Part shown: in pieces, positions 46,657 to 58,420 of the stretch
Numbering within the stretch: position 1 is the stretch's first letter
Layout: every line of letters starts with the position of its first letter
NCBI GenBank assembly: GCA_007922195.1
Contig: ML681964.1
Location: 1,471,101-1,535,100, forward strand
DNA length: 64,000 nucleotides
Direction: 5' to 3'
Origin: Podocnemis expansa
Lineage: Eukaryota; Chordata; Testudines; Podocnemididae
Notes under the pieces: model-generated
The model's input: only the letters and a program-made list of their open reading frames with translations
Databases searched by the model: none
Told to the model about the DNA's origin: nothing
Made by a program: the position numbers and the translations under genes

Positions 46657-49038
46657 CTGTTGGGGGGGAAAGGGAGAGAGAAAAACAAACATATTAGAAA
46701 AAAGACAGGCTCTTTAGGGCATTTTAACTTTATACAAATATTGTAGGATTCAATAGAGAAGAAATAGATACGTTAATAAAATACCAAGGAGTCCTGTGGC
46801 ACTTAAAGACTAACAGATTTATTTATCACATGAGCTTTCGTGGGAGAAAATCCCACTTCGTCAGACGCTTTGAAGACGGGGGAACTGACAGAATGGGATG
46901 AAAATAAATGCAAGGAAATGTAAGACATGGGATCAGATCATACAGTAACAGCAAATCAGAACAGTTAAGATTCAAACACTGGGAAACAGCACATAGAGGA
47001 GAATGAAGTCAAATCACCTGTTGTAATGGGAAAAGAAGCCTTAGTCACAATTTAATCCTGCTTCCACAAATCTAATCTGCATATCAATTCTAATTCAGCT
47101 GTTTCTCTTTGAAGTCTTGATGTCCCACTGACTTTCTTGAGCACAGTCTAACAAATCCCTACATTTGTTTTCATCCCATTCTTTAAGTTCCCCCATCCTC
47201 AAAGCATCTGATGAAGTGGGATTTTTCTCCCACAAAAGCTTATGTGATAAATAAATCTGTTAGGCTGTATGTGCCACAGGACTCCTTGCTTCTTTTGCTG
47301 AACTAAACTAACACGGCTGCCCCTTTGGAAATTAATAAAATTTGATGCTCATTTATGCCCTGATCATGCCTACCTATTTCAAAGAGAAGCACATGATTTT
47401 GTTCCAATAGGACTCTATTAATAGAGAAAAATACTACTCAAAGTGATTAACGGTGACAGCCAGACCCTTACTGTAAATACAGTATTTACTTTTTCAAACT
47501 ATTACTGTTGTTCACAATTTCTTACATTGTATATTTCTCTGCGACTCCTCTAAGCTTTTTATAAATTACTCAAATATGTTTACTCATCACTTCAAGTTAT
47601 TTGAAATAACTTGTTAAACATTTGATGAATTAGGTTGAAAATTTAGGACCAAATGGGTTAACAGCAACAATGTATCTGTTCTATATGCAGTCATGGGCCT
47701 GATTCCACCAATCTTACTACTGGAGCAAAGTACCACTGAAATTGTATAAGAGTCAAAGAATTAGCAGTCAGATTAGGGAGATCTACAAGGATGCTAAAGA
47801 GCACAAGACATCTGTTGGTGAGCTCTGCTTTGCCAGAAGAACCAAGCAAATTATAGGAACTGGTGTAAAATATAGTTACTATACAACACTGTGAGAATGT
47901 CATTGCAGTCTATGTTTTGGGAAGTTTTGAGTCTTTTCTAGCTGCTCATGCACAAAAATCTGAAAACTTTCTTCTAACAAAGAGAGTATCAGGGGTGTTG
48001 ATGATTTTGTTATTACTGAGTTTTCAAAAAAATCTCTTTTTAGGGGTAAGCAGGGGAGGGAATGGCCTTTAACAAGTTCTCAGGAGAAGCACTTCAGGTT
48101 TAACAATGAATTTAAACAGCACTACTCAGCCAGTAGTACTGACAGCTACCAGAAGGTCCCAGAACATCTCAGATGATCTGCTGAGCATTAATGCATTCTG
48201 CTTAAAAACCTGAATCAGCACAAAAACTTGTAAAGTAGCAAACAAGTTCCTACCAAAAGCAACATCCAACTGAGCAGCAGACTTATACACAACATGACAA
48301 GAGTGAAAAACAAAACCAAAAAACATCAGGGTGGTGAAAGAGAAGAGTTCTTCCACTTCTAAGAGCACAGAACAGCAGTTGTCAAAGTCTCTACTTTGAT
48401 CACTGCATAAAAACACATTTCAAACAGAAGACAGGAACTGTGACTAGCTGATAGCAAAGCAGGTTAAAGAGGCACATCAAGCTGCATTAATAACCTACAC
48501 AGTAGCTGTAATCTCGAGCTGCTCTGTATAAAAGTATTGGGTTTGGGCATCATAGTAGCTGAAGGGCCCTGATCTAAGCCTCACTGAAGTAGTAGTAGCG
48601 TTTTCACTGTCTTCAATAGTCAGAGGATCAGATCCCAGGAGACCTTCCAGATCCACTGCCCATTTTAGAATTGCAAACCTAAGTATGAAGACAACGGTCT
48701 ACATTTTCAGAAATTACTATTTTGGGTACCTCACTTAAGACACCTTAAAGACATCTGATTTTGAGAAAGTGTTATACACTCTCTCTCTGGAAAAAAAGGC
48801 TGTAATAAGGGATCTAAGGCGGTTAGTCACGAACTGAGAGATTCAAAAAAAGGTACTAGTCATTTTTATAACTTAGACCATTTGTTAAATCTACATATTC
48901 TCTTCCTCTGAATTACTGTGCATGATGCACCATCACCTGAAACAGAATATTCCCACTTCAGCTCACACTTTTTATAATTGCTCTCGATGTCACATTGTCA
49001 TAGGTTATGTTTTAAAAAGTAATCAAAAACTAACTCAC
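46657..49038 (-). other. CMTM8: CMTM8 intron 3
   Basis: This 2.4-kb intron lies between exons 3 and 4. It holds the fold-back PLE at 46783-47331. The remainder, 47340-49038, is ordinary AT-rich sequence in which I see no gene, RNA or named repeat. Confidence 0.88.
46783..47331 (-). mobile_element. Fold-back Penelope-like 3' end with antisense coding remnant
   Basis: The left arm (46783-46920) continues into antisense 3' UTR and then antisense GIY-YIG C-terminal coding (about 47020-47135, matching 3350-3470 inverted). The sense arm and tail follow (47165-47331, ending 'ctaacacggctgcccc'). The unit is bounded by the direct repeat TTAATAAAAT at 46773-46782 and 47332-47341. The coding part is antisense relative to the tail, the opposite of the copy at 3033. 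Confidence 0.78.
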
Positions 49039-49155
49039 TGAAGAAGCTGCCCAGCTGTTGTAATTGTGGCTGTTCTGCTCATTGGTAACTGAAGCTGCAT
49101 CTACGATGGCGGCAATGAGGTACAAAATAAAGGCACTTCCGTTGAAGCATAGACC
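49039..49155 (-). CDS. CMTM8: CMTM8 exon 3 (third transmembrane segment)
   Basis: The 117-nt exon encodes 39 residues, GLCFNGSAFILYLIAAIVDA through to NYNSWAASS. The minus strand shows a CCTGGCCTAG acceptor and a GTGAGT donor, both phase 0. GLCFNGSAF and SHNYNSWAASS match human CMTM8 closely. Residues about 6-22 are the third membrane helix; the hydrophilic stretch ASVTNEQNSHNYNSW is the second extracellular/luminal loop. An N-linked glycosylation sequon is not evident there. The frame extends into exon 4 as FFAF. The exon is open but too short to stand out as an ORF. Confidence 0.94.
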
Positions 49156-50326
49156 CTAGGCCAGGACAGAAGAAAATCAAAGCATTTGATAGAGAGTACA
49201 TACATCTACTTGCCATGCTCTACAACTATAGGGAAAATTTCTACTCTCCATTCAATAGAATTCAATTAAAATGTTGGCAGGAGTGTCAAACTCATGGCCT
49301 GCGGGCAGAGGCAGCCTCAGGCAAATGGGGGCCCTAGGTGAGGGGCTCCCAAAAGACCCCACTATCAGCCCCCACTGCTACCCTCCCCGTGGCCCCAGTC
49401 CCCCCTGCACTCCCAGCCACCCCACACCACCCCCCCAGGATTCCTTGTTTGTTTTGCTGAACCAAACTAACATGACTATCCCTCTGGAACTTGTAAATTA
49501 TTTTAAAGATCTTCCCATGATGAAGCTTGTAAGTTAATCATCTTTCATTTAACATAAATGAGCTAATGCTGAAATACAAAGTTAAAATGAACATTTAAAA
49601 TTTTTTTTAAAAGTATGAGCGCTATTTAATAAATAAAAAGTGATAACAGTGATGGCTCAAAAATATCTAAAAATCCCTTTTTAAAAATTCTGGCAGTCAA
49701 ATCTTACAAATATTTCATATAGGCTTAGGTTTATGTACACCAGACATTTAATACAAATATTAATAAGTGAAAAGAAGGTTTCTAGTGTGTAACTATTAAT
49801 GGAAAACACCAAATTTCAATGAAATTCTCTGAACTACTCAAGTTTATAAGACTCTGGCCCCCTCAAAAATATTAAATAGTAAACACAGAAGAAGCTAAAA
49901 AATTACTTACCAAAAGAAAGACATACAGCACAGACATCACAGAAGCTATAATGATTGCCTAAGGGCAGCACTGTACTTATATGAAGCAGCCTATATGGAC
50001 CTACCAGGGAACCTGAGCTAACCAAAGCCAAAGTAAAAATCATCACAAAGTCAAAGGAAAAGGCAAAAGAAGAGGTAAAAAAAAGAAAAGGAAAAGGCAA
50101 TGCTTCACAAAATTAAAAAATGGCAGAATAAATGGCCACATTGAGGAATTAAAAGCCGAGGCCACTGGAAAAGTTCCTGTTATTATGCTGTCTATTGCTT
50201 GCTCCTGCTTTTTTAACATATCAATATGACGGTAATGGGCAGCTAATGGTGAAATCTGCAATTCAGAGGAAGCACAGATCCCAGTGATAGCTTGCCTTGA
50301 TGAGCCAAGATTGAGAAGAGCTTAGC

Positions 50327-51795
50327 CAGGGGTCTCAAACTCAAATCACCTCCAGGGCCACATGAGGACTAGGATATTGGCCTGAGGGCCGCACCACTGA
50401 AACCTTTTCATACAATGATGTGGAAGTACAGTAAAAAATGAAGAGTAATATAGTATGCTAATAAAAGTAAATTTATTAACTTTTTTGAAACTGTAACATG
50501 AAGTCTGTGCTAATTTTGACAGTCTTTCCAAAGCCAAAACATATGTTTCCTTTTAGAAGTACCTCCATTCAAGATGACAAAATGATCAAAAAGACAAAAG
50601 AGTAAACAAACGCACTTAAAATTTTACATTATAAATCAGTGGTTCCCAATCTTTTTTGGTTTGAGGGCAAAAAAATATACTTTTTCAAACCCCGAAGGAC
50701 CACTGGTTAAATTTAATTTATTGAATTCAAATTGAAAAATTAATTGAAGTTTGATTTATTAAAATTGAATTAAATTTAATTGAAATTAATTTTTATAAAG
50801 GTTTTAGTTTTTTTAAATAAAATTCAGTTGTTTTAGAAGATTTTTGGGTTTTTTTGTTTTAAAAAGAGGGGGCTGCATGTATCCCCAAGCCAGGAGGGGA
50901 GGAGAGGGACGGGCTGCAAACAGGTTGGTCAGAGCCCTCCACAGGACCATAAATAAGCAGCCCCTGCCTGGCCCTGGGGGCAGCGCAGGGAACAGTGGTG
51001 GGGGAAACACCCTCCCCATCACCTGCTCAAATTTGGCCACGCTGGGGTTGTCAGAAGCGGAAACATCCCTCGTCCGCTGAATTTAGCTGTGCTGGGGTCG
51101 GCAGAGGGGGAAACACCCCCTGCCCACCTGCCCACTCGAATTTGGCTGAAGTAGGACTGCCATAGGGGAACACACTCCCCGCCCACCCAAATTTAGCTGC
51201 TCTGGGGTTGGCAGAAGGGGAAACGATCCCCACCCACCTACCCGCTTGAATTTGGCTGAGTGGGGCCGCCAGAGGAGAAAACATCCCCTGCCTGCCAGAA
51301 TTTAGCAGCACTGGGGTGGGCACAAGAAAAAACACTACCCCACCCTCCTGAGGGGAAACACCCCCTGCCTGTGCCAGGACCAGCAGCAGGGAAAGCCCTG
51401 GGGGCCGTGCTGTGGCTAGTGGTGGGTCTTTCTGGTGCTCCCCCAGAATGGAGTCCCCTGTGAACTGTCCCCACAAGCTCAGGCCACCCTGCTTTAAGGC
51501 CCCACCACCCACCTGAGCCTTCTCTGGACAGCTCAGCCTGCTTCAGCTGCTGCATGTGAACAGGGCAGTTGCTGATCAAGTGCTGCACGTGAATAGGGCA
51601 GCTACCAGGCAGCAGTTCAGCTCCTCCCTATCAGTGTCTGATAACGCAGTGGGGAAGTGAGGCTGTTTGGTCTCCATCTGCAGAAAGGCTCGGCATTTGA
51701 AAACTCCAAGGTTGGAAAGCTGGGAGCCCCACAATTCTGGGGGTTATCAGGGGCCGCAGGAGGCAGCTCTGCGGGCCACATGTTTGAGACCCCTG
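50327..51795. mobile_element. Third-layer hAT element (CAGGGGTCTC family) with expanded interior
   Basis: The left end is CAGGGGTCTCAAACTC and the right end ...GTTTGAGACCCCTG. The flanking 8-mers AGCTTAGC (50319-50326) and TGCTTAGG (51796-51803) match at 6 of 8 positions. The element is 1.47 kb, against ~205 bp for its relatives at 25592 and 27518, because it carries extra material: a left hAT end (CAGTGGTTCCCAATC near 50639) and a GC-rich minisatellite at 51029-51349. Confidence 0.6.
51029..51349. repeat. Dimeric minisatellite, 110-bp higher-order period
   Basis: The anchor octamers AATTTGGC and AATTTAGC alternate at 51029, 51080, 51139, 51190, 51249 and 51299. The spacings are 51, 59, 51, 59 and 50 bp, so a two-part unit of about 110 bp is repeated three times. 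Each subunit also has a 'ggggaaacay...cccc' block. It opens frames on both strands with no protein similarity. Confidence 0.75.
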
Positions 51796-53175
51796 TGCTT
51801 AGGCTTCCAGCCCTAGTAGCTCTGCTAGATGGGAACAATTTCTATATTTTCATTTCTGTCCACCAAACTGAAGATGGGGTCCCTTATTGCTTGGGGCCCT
51901 AGGCAGCCACCTGCTTCGCCTACCCCAGAAGCCATCACTGCCCGCGGGCCGCATCAGGCCCACCAAGGGTGCTGATCCAGCTGGTGGAGCAGCTTCCTTG
52001 GCTGTGCCTGGAAGCCGCGTGCAGCACTGAACTCCAAAGACAGGCTCCCAGCACAGCAGGGCATGTTTCTGATTCACTCACTCATAGGATCTGAGTCCCA
52101 GCACAGGAGAACAAAGGAAGCACTTGAGCCAATCCCAGCTCAGCTCTGCTGTGGTGTACCAACCAACCAGAGTCTCAGTCACAGCAGGCTAGGCTGGCTC
52201 CAGAAAGTCTCTGCACTGCCCTTCACCTCAACTGTTCACTGGTCAGTCAGCCAGTATGCTAATTTGATTGACAGCACATTGAACTAATGGGGGCGGGGAG
52301 TGGCTGGGGCCCACATGGGAACAAGCCAATCAAAAGCCAGCCGGGACTGAACCAACCTAAGGCCAGCATTCTGAATGACTGCCAATGAGTGGACTGGGAG
52401 GGGGACAAGGCAGAAGCCCAGCCTGGGTACCAGGGACTAAGACTGATTTTTTGCCTGCCAGCAGGAGACAGAGGAAGGGGACTCCACAGGGTGGGGGAAA
52501 GGAAAGGTGTTGCAGAGCCTGTGGGATTGGGTAGGGGAAAGGGGAACCCATGCCACTTTGAACATGGAGGGGGAAAGCGTTGTGGAACCAGTGCAGCCAC
52601 ATGGCTCACAACAGGTGTCCTGCCTTCCTGTGTGGCCCCTTACACTGAATGAGTTTAACACCCCTGCTCTACTGTATCTGAAAACGCTACTGAATTCAGT
52701 GTGTGTGCATTGATGTAACTGCAAAGTTGGTATTTAGTGTGCACAGTCCTATTACTATGCAGCTGAAATACAATTCCCAATTATCCTTACTACTGATGTA
52801 ATTAAAATAACCAATGTTTCAGTAATAGTGGCACAGTTATGATAGAATGGGCTGCTCACAAAACTGTTTATAAAAAGATATTTGAATGTAGTCCTAGCTG
52901 TTTCACATTATAACACTGGAGTGGGAGCCAGAACACTTTGCTAGAGAGGAGTATAAATATACTGCTCGAGCATGCAGGAGTGAAATCAGAAAGGACAAAG
53001 CACAACTGGCGTTGTAGCTAGCAAGGGGTGTGAAAAGTAACAAGAAGGGTTTCTACATGTATGTTAGTAACAAGAAGATGGTTGGGAAAACTGGGGGCCC
53101 CTTGCTGAATGGAGGAGGCAACCTAATAATAATAGTGTCAAAGAAGCTGAAGTACTCAATGGTTTTTTTCGGTCT

Positions 53176-53192
53176 CCCCCCCCCCCCCCCCC
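53176..53192. repeat. Poly(C) tract
   Basis: A homopolymer of about 17 C inside the decayed CR1. Confidence 0.85.
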
Positions 53193-54766
53193 ACAAGGCT
53201 AGCTCCCAGTTTACTGCACTGGGCAGCACATAATGAGATGAAGATGAGCATTCCACAATGGTAAAAGAACAGGTTCATGACTATTTAGAAAAAACTAGAC
53301 ATGCACAAGTTCATGGGGCCAGATCCAATGCATCTGAGGGTGCTGATGGAGTTGACTGATGGGATCGCAGAGCCTTTGGCCATTATCTTTGAAAACTCAT
53401 GGCAACTGGGGGAAGTCCCAGATGACTGGGAAAAGGCAAATATAGTGCTCGCTCATCTTCAGAAAAGGGAAGGAGGAGTACTTGGGAAACTACAGACCAG
53501 TCATCTTCATCTTAGTCCCTGAAAAAATCCTGGAGCAGGGCCTCAAGGAATCCATTCTGAGATACTTAGAAGAGCGAAAAGTGATCAGGAACAGTCAGCA
53601 TGTATTCACCAAGGGCAGGTCATACCTGACCAACTTAATTGTCTTCTATGAAGAGACGACTGGCTCTGTGGGAGGTGAGGAAAGCAGTAAACATGATATA
53701 GCTTGACTTCAGCAAAGCACTGATACTGTCTCCCACAGCATTCTTGCCAGCAAGTTACAGAAGTTGGGCTGGATGAATGAACTATGAATTGAACAAAAAG
53801 CTGACTAGGTCAACAGGTAACAATCAATGGCTCCCTGTTTACCTCATAGTTCGTGACAAGTGAAGTGTCCCAGGGGTTCAGTGCTGGGACTGGTTTTGTT
53901 CAACATCTTCATTAATGATCTGAAAGGTGGAGTGGATTGCACCTTCAGCAAGTTTGCAGATACCACTAAGCTGGGGGAAGGGGTAGATACTCTGGAGGAC
54001 AGTGAAAGGATGCACAGTGACCTAGATAAATTGGAGGATTGGGCCAAAAGAAATCTAAGGAGGTTCAACAAGGACAAGTGCAGAATCCTGCATTTAGGTT
54101 GGAAGAATCCCATGCACTTATACAGATTGGAGACTCACTGGTAAGACAGCAGAAAGCCTGGGGGAGAGGCAGTTTACAATAGACAAGAAGCTGGATATGA
54201 GCCAACTGTGGGTACCAAGGCTAATGGCATATTGTGCTGCATTAGGAAGTGCATTGCCAGCTGATCTAGGGAAGTGATTATTCCCATCTATTCAGGATTC
54301 GTGAAACCACATTTGGAGTACTGTATCCAGTTTTGGACCCCCCACTATAGAAAAGATGTGGACAAACTAGAGAGTCCAGCAGAGGGTAATGAAAAGAATT
54401 AGGGGGCTGCAGCTGATGACTTATGAGGCAAGGCTGAAGGAACTTGGCTTGTTTAGTCTGCAGAGGAGATTTGATAGGGGCCTTTGGCTACCTGAAGGGA
54501 GGTTCCAGGGAAGATGGAGCTAAGCTCTTCTCAGTGGTGGTAGATGACAGAACTAGGAGCAATGGTCTCATATGGCAGAAGGAAAGGTCTAGGTTGGATA
54601 TTAGGAAAACTTCATTACTAGGATGATGGTGAAGGACTGGAATGGGCTGCCAAAGGATGTGGTGGAATAGTCATCCTTATAGGTTTTTAAGGTGTGGCTT
54701 ACAAAGCTGTGGCTAGGACAATTTAGTTAGGGCTCATCCTGCTTTGGGCAGGAGGTTAGACTAGAT

Positions 54767-54985
54767 CAGTGTTTCTCAGTTGGTGTGCCATGTTATACTC
54801 ATAAAATTGTATTTAATTTGGTTTCTTGAATAATTTTTGCAGGAATGCATAGTATGCAGGTATTATGAATACAACAGGTGGCTTTTTAGGGAGAGTTTTC
54901 ATCAGGTGTTCCTCATCAGGTATTCCACATGAAGTAACTAATACCATTAGCTGTTCCCCGGTCCACTAAAGGTTGAAAAACACTG
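54767..54985. mobile_element. Short hAT element inside CR1 3' UTR
   Basis: The ends are CAGTGTTTCTCAGTTGG and GTTGAAAAACACTG, with a perfect 8-bp duplication GACTAGAT at 54759-54766 and 54986-54993. Removing it restores the usual CR1 3' end 'ttagactagattactttg'. Confidence 0.88.
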
Positions 54986-57125
54986 GACTAGATTACTTTG
55001 AGGTACCTTCCAACCCTAATATTCTCACATTATGGACCCCTTCCTGTGACAGAAGAGAAACCCCTTATGACTATACTTCCCCATGTGTTCCTAAACTAGT
55101 TAGCTAGGTTTTTGAAAAGTAGCAGCCTACATGCTTCCTCATCCCAAACGCAAAAAGTGTGCTACTTTGGCATGCTCACGGAAGTCACAGTAACTTCTGA
55201 GATACAGTGCAAAAAACTAGGCAGGGGAAGTTACACCAGATCTCACTCAGTATTAGTATGAAGCATGACAGTGGTTTTAGAGTATGAAAGAGAGAGAGGT
55301 GGTGGTTGTTGCTTTTTTTAAATGTGTTACTCCTTAAGTACTCAGTATTTCAAAATCACCACTACAGGAAGTTAAGCCCTGCAAGAAAACACACATTCAA
55401 AGCAAATGAACTTTCCTTTTCAAGATGTACATAATGTTATTTTAATTAACTGATGATACCTGGGACTGAATTACTGTGATGGACTCAAGTTCACAATAGT
55501 GGGCATTCTAAACATCATTTTAGAGCTGAACCTGACAGTGTAACCAACTCCTATTAGCTTTTAGCCCATACATTTGCATCTTAAGAAGTCACTGTGAACA
55601 GCCTGGCCCCTCAGACACAGCCATAGATATCCCCAGATGCAGCAAAACCAATGTGGCTCCAGTGGCTGGCTAGCTGTGCGAGCAGAAAATTGGATGGGAA
55701 CTCCATACTATAGACCCCAGCTCTATGGCAGCTCCCTGTGTGTTGTCATAAGAGATAAGTTAATGAATTCCCCAGTCATTGACCCCAGCAGAATTCACAA
55801 AAAGCTATTGCAGCCTCAGAATAGCAGCCAAAGTCTGACAGCTGTGGAGTGTCTGCTGCTATTCCATAGAGTGATGGGAAAGCAGCACTTATCCTAACAC
55901 CTAAGCAGAGAGCCCAGCCCGACTACTCAGTTGGAGCCCTGGGGTCCAGGATTAAATGCATGCAATTTGTCTGGATAAAATTAAAAATGTATAATGCATT
56001 TGATCTTTTCTGTTTTAAAAGTGCCTTTGCTTTATTAGGATGTTTTTGACCTGCACTAATGAAGTGTGAAGGTGCTATTTGCATGATTGGATCCCATGAG
56101 TCACCAGGTTCAGGTGGAATTTCATGAAGTTGTTCTTTGTGTCAAGGACTCCAAGCTAGTCTGTTAGTTTTTTGTTTGTCGTCCAAAAAAGAGCTAATTA
56201 TCCTAGAAAGCCGGAAATCCCTGCAACATCTCGCAGTGCACAAAGGAAGGAAGAACATCATTTTGTGAAGTGTTGCTTAGGAAGATAAAGTCATTGGGAA
56301 GAATGGAGCTGAATGCAGGGTTACTGTGCTCTTATTGCCAATGTGTTATTCAAAACAAATGGCTCCTGGTAGATTACCATCTGCTTCTTAAACGCAAATT
56401 TACCACAGTTTAAAAATCTTCCATTCATTATTCTTGGTGAACGCCCATATGGCAGAGAATTTTGGAGCAGAAATCAAAGTTAATTTGCCGTAAGGTGACT
56501 GCCTCTTACATGGTTAGGTGATGCTCTTAACCTACAATAAGTTAATTTATGGAACGGAAGTCAATGTTGCAGTTTGAACACTGCATACAATAAGCGTACG
56601 TTTGGGTTAACAGTTGCCTCAGGATTGAGCCTGAAATACTGGTGGGGATCCACCACAAACTCACCTATTTGAAGAGATGCTGACAGCTTCCCCTCCCGAG
56701 GGAGGCACTAACCATTTATACTGGAAACAGACCCGTATTTCTGACCAGCTACCAGTGACATGGGTCCAATTAATTCACAAAGCTCTTCTAGTATGTCTGT
56801 GCAAAATAAGTTGGAATCCAAAAATTTGCAGTTTGTTTAGAGAGAAGATGGGGAGGGGATAGGACAAATGCTCAAGTTCTTTGGTCATGGAGGAAGGCTG
56901 CTGTTTTGATCTGCATCTAAGCAATTTTATCTGTGAGGTAGGTTGGAATGCCTTGATTCTATAAACAAATGGAAAGATTACAGATATATCAGGTCGTCCA
57001 CCACCTCCGATCATTTGTGCTGAGCTGCAAGTTGCTACCTTGCCTGATTCTGTTGCCAATAAATAAAATTAAAGGAAGCATTGACCAATACTATCCAAAT
57101 TAATGCCAGATGTCTTACTTTAGAC

Positions 57126-57313
57126 CAGTGGTTTTGAAACTTTTTTCCTTGGGACCCAGTTGAACAAAAATCATTTATACCTACGACTCAATGATTCCAT
57201 CTTTGAGCCATGCATTCCAGTCATTTGGCAGTGGCAGTAGGGGACACTGCAACCAAGTACCTTAGGGTCTGCAACCCAGTACTAGGCCCCAACCTGTAGT
57301 TTGAAAACCACTA
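57126..57313. mobile_element. Short hAT element
   Basis: The ends are CAGTGGTTTTGAAAC and GTTTGAAAACCACTA. The flanking 8-mers CTTTAGAC (57118-57125) and ACTTAGAC (57314-57321) match at 6 of 8 positions. It is similar to the copy at 13773. Confidence 0.75.
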
Positions 57314-58246
57314 ACTTAGACTATACTATATTACCATCAAATGTAGCTGAAAAAAATAAAAACAAAACCTCTGAAGACAACATCAAGATACACTATGACT
57401 GTAATTAAAATAATCCCACATTTTAGTAACAATATGATAATTGCAAAGGTGAGTTCTGTTCATGGAACTTGAAAATATAAACGCTATTTGAGCACACTCA
57501 TAGTTGTTTAGACTGGTATTTGCTACAGCAACCTATTTCTCATGGGGGGGGGGAGTATTCGTTTAATAGTCCTGGCACACATTTTAATTAATAGCCAGTT
57601 GTCATGTGAATGTAAAAAGACCCAAAAACCTTTGTCATGTGAAAGTCAAAAGAAATCCTTTATATGACAATTGAATGATTTTAAAAATTTAATGATCTTT
57701 AAAAATTAAAAACACTTCAAAAATCAATGTAATATTAGAGACATACTACAACACAGAATACTTCACAGAGGAGTCATGGTGAGTAGGAAGGTTGGTTGAG
57801 GTTAACATCTCACTTACGTAACTCACACGATTGTAGCAATATTTCCCCCTCTAGTGGCCAGACAACATACATGTGTTTGAGTCTTGATCTGTTAGCTCAA
57901 ACAGTACAGTTTTCATGCTTTCAGCTGCAAAGGGTCTATGTTCAATCCCTTACAGATGACTGAAGAAGGGTCCTTATTGCATGCCTAATAGGCCAGATCC
58001 ATTAGCACAGAGACAGTAAGATTCAAAACTCCATATGGGGTCTAGCCACTAGAGACCAAGAACCATATCATATTAGAGTGGTTTACAGGTACACACTTCC
58101 AGTGTATATGTTGAGTACAAAAAAAAAAAACCTGAAAGCACAGAATAGTCTCTTAACTACAATTATGGACTACATGCATGTCCTCTCCCTGCAGTACATG
58201 CTAAACAGTCAAAAAAATCCCCACAACAAAGACTGTGCCTACTTAC

Positions 58247-58420
58247 CACCGTAGTCCATGGCACTTGGGGAATCCTCGTATAGGTCATTGTCAGGTAGAT
58301 GATTAAAAAGAAGGTAGTAAGAACCCAGTAAAACACAGCTACAAACATCACCCAGCCAAAGGCAGGATTTAGGAAGTATTCTGTTCCAGCAATCAGTGTC
58401 CATACCAGCAGCCCTAGCAC
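58247..58420 (-). CDS. CMTM8: CMTM8 exon 2 (first and second transmembrane segments)
   Basis: The 174-nt exon encodes 58 residues, VLGLLVWTLIAGTEYF through to YTRIPQVPWTTV. The acceptor on the minus strand is CTCTCCATAG and the donor is GTAAGT; both boundaries are phase 0. The sequence is nearly identical to human CMTM8 over its length (for example FGWVMFVAVFYWVLT and TMTYTRIPQVPWTTV), so the assignment is firm. Residues 1-14 complete the first helix and about 21-43 form the second; TRIPQVPW is the cytoplasmic loop leading to exon 3. Its length equals that of CMTM7 exon 2, in keeping with tandem gene duplication. The gene's N-terminal exon 1 lies beyond base 64000. The open frame continues into the intron but is not translated. 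Confidence 0.97.

Larger units (their letters stand above)
49306..51940. mobile_element. Second-layer hAT element (family of 5214-5989)
   Basis: The left end CAGAGGCAGCCTCAGGC matches the copy at 5214. The right end inverted is CAGTGATGGCTTCTGGGG. The flanking 8-mers CCTGCGGG (49298-49305) and CCCGCGGG (51941-51948) match at 7 of 8 positions. It contains a PLE tail scrap (about 49437-49493) and the third-layer hAT. Confidence 0.68.
49278..52666. mobile_element. Outer hAT element, split by nested insertions
   Basis: The left end is CAGGAGTGTCAAACTCATGG and the right end inverted is CAGGGGTGTTAAACTCATTC, a clear terminal inverted repeat. The sequence before 49306 and after 51940 joins as 'ggcctgcgggccgcatcagg', continuous GC-rich hAT interior. 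Target duplications at the outer ends were not recognisable (AATGTTGG versus CTCTACTG), so the outer boundaries are less certain than the inner ones. Confidence 0.6.
52930..55030 (+). mobile_element. CR1 LINE, sense, 5'-truncated, with decayed reverse transcriptase
   Basis: Translation in shifting frames gives successive CR1 RT pieces. These are a GFYMYVSNKK block near 53045, MGPDPMHLRVLMELTDGIAE near 53310, a GSVLGLVLFNIFINDLKGG block near 53875 and the FADTTKLG box near 53955 (the catalytic pair is FADD in intact copies, here the second aspartate is threonine). The 3' UTR follows to 55030, split by a hAT at 54767-54985. A poly(C) tract at 53176-53192 interrupts the N-terminal part. Numerous stops and frameshifts make this a dead copy. 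Confidence 0.85.
49156..58246 (-). other. CMTM8: CMTM8 intron 2
   Basis: This 9.1-kb intron contains the nested hAT complex (49278-52666), a sense CR1 (52930-55030) with an internal hAT, and a further hAT (57126-57313). The stretches 55040-57110 and 57320-58240 show no supportable gene; a short ORF near 55637-55897 has no recognisable domain. Confidence 0.88.
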
